A stretch of 8,810 nucleotides of DNA from an uncultured Altererythrobacter sp. (GTDB taxonomy: Bacteria > Pseudomonadota > Alphaproteobacteria > Sphingomonadales > Sphingomonadaceae), in the NCBI GenBank assembly GCA_938009055.1, contig CALLIO010000180.1:1-8810 (forward strand). Direction: 5' to 3'. The notes below the pieces were generated by a model. The model saw nothing but the letters and a program-made list of their open reading frames with translations, did not search any database and was not told the DNA's origin. The stretch's first letter is position 1. Each line of letters opens with the position of its first letter. Shown here piece after piece: positions 6,922-8,810 of this stretch. The position numbers were made by a program, and so were the translations under genes.

Positions 6922-7683
6922 CTAGCTCGCCTTTACCGAATAATCGGCATCAGCTTGCACGGGCGCAATATCAACCGGCATTTGCGCTTCAGCCAAATCT
7001 TGCGATGCCGGATCATCGACATCGAGCCACCAACTCTCGCCAATATCCATCACGCGCGCCCGGCCCTGATCGGCTAGCATCTGCATTCCGTCGGACAGAC
7101 TTCCGGGCTTGCCTTGCGCAATCGCCTGCTTGATCGCTGCACTGAGATTTTGATTGGCCAGAAATGCACCGCAATCGACTGCATCATAGGTGGTAATAGT
7201 CTTGCCAATCGCACGGATCGCGCCGCTGGCATCGCTTTTGACCCAAGTCGCATCCTCAGCATCGATCAGCGGATAGGTGGTGCGCCGATCCACAGCCAGC
7301 ACGGCATCGCAATTGTCCAAAGGCTGGAGGATCAAACGCTCTAAAATATCACTCGCGAAAATATGATCGGCCATCATCAGCAGAAAGGGCGCGTCGCAGT
7401 GCTGAGCCCCGGCCATCACCGAATAACCATTGGGAAGGCTCCAATCCTCAGCCCTCACAGGGGCAATCGGGACCGCAAGTTTCGCCGCAATCTGCGCCAA
7501 TTCTTGTTCAAGCCGCGCAGCCTGATGGCCCGTCACCACGGTGAAGCTGGTCACGCCTGCGCGGATAGCCTGCTGGATTGACAATTCGATCAGGCTCTTA
7601 CCGCGCACCTTGGCAAGCGGTTTTGAGACCGAGCGTTCGCTCAGCCGGCTGCCAAATCCGGCGGCAAGGATAAGTGCGCGCAC
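6922..7683 (-). CDS. probable CTP:inositol-1-phosphate cytidylyltransferase (NTP_transferase fold)
   Basis: Nucleotidyltransferase that probably activates inositol phosphate with CTP to give CDP-inositol and pyrophosphate. The 253-residue protein opens with the nucleotide-binding signature LILAAGFGSRL (residues 4-14), followed by SKPLAKVRGKSLIE (20-33). It has a metal-binding MMADHIF segment (103-109) and ends its catalytic domain with SWWLDVDDPASQDL (217-230), which resembles the WW-DVD motif of inositol-1-phosphate cytidylyltransferases. The GTG start at 7683 is the only plausible one: an in-frame TAA (end of the synthase gene) lies 6 nt upstream and the signature motif begins at residue 4. 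No membrane segments follow the catalytic domain, so the CDP-alcohol phosphotransferase half found in the bifunctional enzyme of hyperthermophiles is absent. The adjacent inositol-phosphate synthase is the main argument for the substrate. A different sugar- or alcohol-phosphate nucleotidyltransferase (hexose-1-P, phosphocholine type) remains possible. Confidence 0.75.
   Translation of the reverse strand: MRALILAAGFGSRLSERSVSKPLAKVRGKSLIELSIQQAIRAGVTSFTVVTGHQAARLEQELAQIAAKLAVPIAPVRAEDWSLPNGYSVMAGAQHCDAPFLLMMADHIFASDILERLILQPLDNCDAVLAVDRRTTYPLIDAEDATWVKSDASGAIRAIGKTITTYDAVDCGAFLANQNLSAAIKQAIAQGKPGSLSDGMQMLADQGRARVMDIGESWWLDVDDPASQDLAEAQMPVDIAPVQADADYSVKAS
6930..6934 (-). promoter_or_regulatory. 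ribosome binding site deciding a TTG start
   Basis: AAAGG on the minus strand lies 9 nt before the TTG at 6920 of the first glycosyltransferase and inside the end of the cytidylyltransferase gene. It supports the TTG as start where no ATG is available before the conserved N-terminal motif. Confidence 0.6.
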
Positions 7684-7689
7684 TATCCC

Positions 7690-8790
7690 TTACTCAGCGG
7701 CATGCGCCTGCTCGATATTATAGGCTTCAAGCGCGCGTTCTGCGTCCAGCTCGTCCATCTGGCGCGGCGGATGTTTGCAATAAAAGGCAGACGGCGCGAT
7801 CAACGCCCCTCCCTCGCCCAAATCGCGCGCGCCCTGGCAATAGCGGATCGCATCGAGCACGCAGGCGGCCGCATTGGGGCTATCTTCGACCGACAGGCGC
7901 ATCTCCAAATGCATGGGAACGCCGCCCCATTGCTCGCCCTCCACCCGCACAAAGGCGACCTTATTATCTTTTTGCCACGGCACAAATTCGGATGGCCCAA
8001 TGGAAATATTCTTGGCATCGAGCCGCTGTGCCAAGGCATCTTGCACGGCCTGTGTCTTGGAAGTTTTCTTATCCCCCAACCGCCCCGCATCGAGCATATT
8101 CATAAAGTCGGTATTGCCGCCGGTGTTTAGCTGATAGGTCCGCTCTACATCGACCCCGCGCGAGGCAAACAGCTGGCTGATCCGGCGATGGATAATGGTG
8201 GCGCCAACCTGCGCTTTGATATCATCGCCCACAATCGGCAAACCGCGCTCGCGAAAAAGCGCTTCCCAGGCTGGGTCGCTGGCGATGAAAACCGGAATGC
8301 AATTGACGACGGCGACATGCGCTTCGAGCGCACATTCGAGATAAAATTCACTCGCCTCTTGCGAACCAACCGGCAGAAAATTGACGAGGACATCGGCGCG
8401 CGTTTCTTTCAATGCGGTGACAATCTCGGCCTGCTCGGCATCCTTGCCTTCGCTGATCACAAACCCGTCTTCGCCCGCTTCGCGCATGTGCTCTGCGACA
8501 CCATCGAGTACCGCGCCGCGGATGACTGTGGCACCGGTCGGTGCAATATCGGGCTCGAAAACGGCCGTATTGTTGGGCTTTTCAAAGATCGCTGCGGCCA
8601 AATCCTTGCCGACTTTGCGCGCATCCACATCAATGCCGAGCACGAATTCCAGATCGCCGGGGCCATAGCCTGCAACTTCCTGCTGGATCACGCCGGTAAG
8701 CGCGCCGCTGCGCCGATAATGCGCGATGCCTTGCACGAGCGCGCTCGCACAATTTCCCACACCTAAAATTGCAACTCTAATCGGGCGCAT
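7690..8790 (-). CDS. ino1: myo-inositol-3-phosphate synthase (Ino1 family)
   Basis: Predicted NAD-dependent isomerase that converts D-glucose 6-phosphate to 1D-myo-inositol 3-phosphate in the cytoplasm, the only de novo route to inositol. The 366-residue length matches the short bacterial/archaeal form of the family and not the roughly 500-residue eukaryotic form. Visible features are an N-terminal Rossmann nucleotide-binding motif (ILGVGNCAS, residues 8-16), the conserved GDDIKAQVGAT block (188-198) with the active-site lysine region, the NTGGNTDF block (222-229), KKTSKTQAV (241-249) and EDSPNAA (302-308). The ATG at 8790 is firm because an in-frame TGA lies directly upstream (8791-8793). 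No strong Shine-Dalgarno is visible in the 20 upstream bases. It is the first gene of the block that can be seen, and the next gene starts 6 nt after its TAA. The family call is secure; its role in this operon is inferred. Confidence 0.95.
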   Translation of the reverse strand: MRPIRVAILGVGNCASALVQGIAHYRRSGALTGVIQQEVAGYGPGDLEFVLGIDVDARKVGKDLAAAIFEKPNNTAVFEPDIAPTGATVIRGAVLDGVAEHMREAGEDGFVISEGKDAEQAEIVTALKETRADVLVNFLPVGSQEASEFYLECALEAHVAVVNCIPVFIASDPAWEALFRERGLPIVGDDIKAQVGATIIHRRISQLFASRGVDVERTYQLNTGGNTDFMNMLDAGRLGDKKTSKTQAVQDALAQRLDAKNISIGPSEFVPWQKDNKVAFVRVEGEQWGGVPMHLEMRLSVEDSPNAAACVLDAIRYCQGARDLGEGGALIAPSAFYCKHPPRQMDELDAERALEAYNIEQAHAAE

Positions 8791-8810
8791 TCACCACCAT
8801 CTTATTCAAC

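Noticed and set aside
6447..7133. 228-codon open frame on the plus strand
   Set aside because: It lies antisense across the glycosyltransferase and cytidylyltransferase genes, which have clear family motifs. Its translation is rich in Arg, His, Gln and Ala with no recognisable motif, as expected of antisense frames in GC-rich DNA.
8188..8766. 192-codon open frame on the plus strand
   Set aside because: It is fully antisense to the inositol-phosphate synthase gene, whose conserved blocks account for the sequence.
8791..8810. Possible promoter or upstream gene end before ino1
   Set aside because: Only 20 bases are visible. They contain stop codons in two minus-strand frames (TAA at 8802-8804, TGA at 8791-8793) but are too short to tell an upstream gene end from a leader.

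Overview
The window is one gene block. Nine protein-coding genes all lie on the minus strand, so transcription runs from position 8810 toward position 1. They are packed with gaps of 15 nt or less or with short overlaps, which suggests a single operon. The only bases without a call are the last 20 (8791-8810) and the tiny gaps between genes. I see no RNA genes, insertion sequences, repeats, CRISPR array or terminator. Moderately high GC, the style of the encoded proteins and the use of GTG and TTG starts fit an alphaproteobacterium. A sphingomonad or Erythrobacter-type organism is my best guess, from general resemblance and not from a search.

The layout in transcription order has three parts. 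(1) A nucleotide-alcohol module: a myo-inositol-3-phosphate synthase (7690-8790), then a short sugar-nucleotidyltransferase-fold protein that best fits a CTP:inositol-1-phosphate cytidylyltransferase (6922-7683). (2) A GT4-type glycosyltransferase (5727-6920), then the inner-membrane part of a group 2 type capsule exporter: KpsE/CtrB-like adaptor (4648-5742), KpsM-like permease (3845-4648) and KpsT-like ATPase (3147-3848). (3) A SAM-dependent methyltransferase (2226-3131), a second GT4 glycosyltransferase (903-2213) and the N-terminal 298 residues of an outer-membrane polysaccharide export lipoprotein of the Wza/CtrA/BexD type (1-894), cut by the window edge.

Read together, the genes describe synthesis, modification and ABC-dependent export of a surface polysaccharide. 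The unusual part is the leading inositol module. Glucose 6-phosphate would be cyclised to inositol phosphate and, if the second gene is read correctly, activated to CDP-inositol. No enzyme that would consume CDP-inositol (a CDP-alcohol phosphotransferase or a TagF-like polymerase) is visible here. Whether inositol phosphate ends up in the capsule, in its lipid anchor or in an unrelated product is therefore open. This is the most interesting hypothesis the window offers. The exporter itself is conventional.
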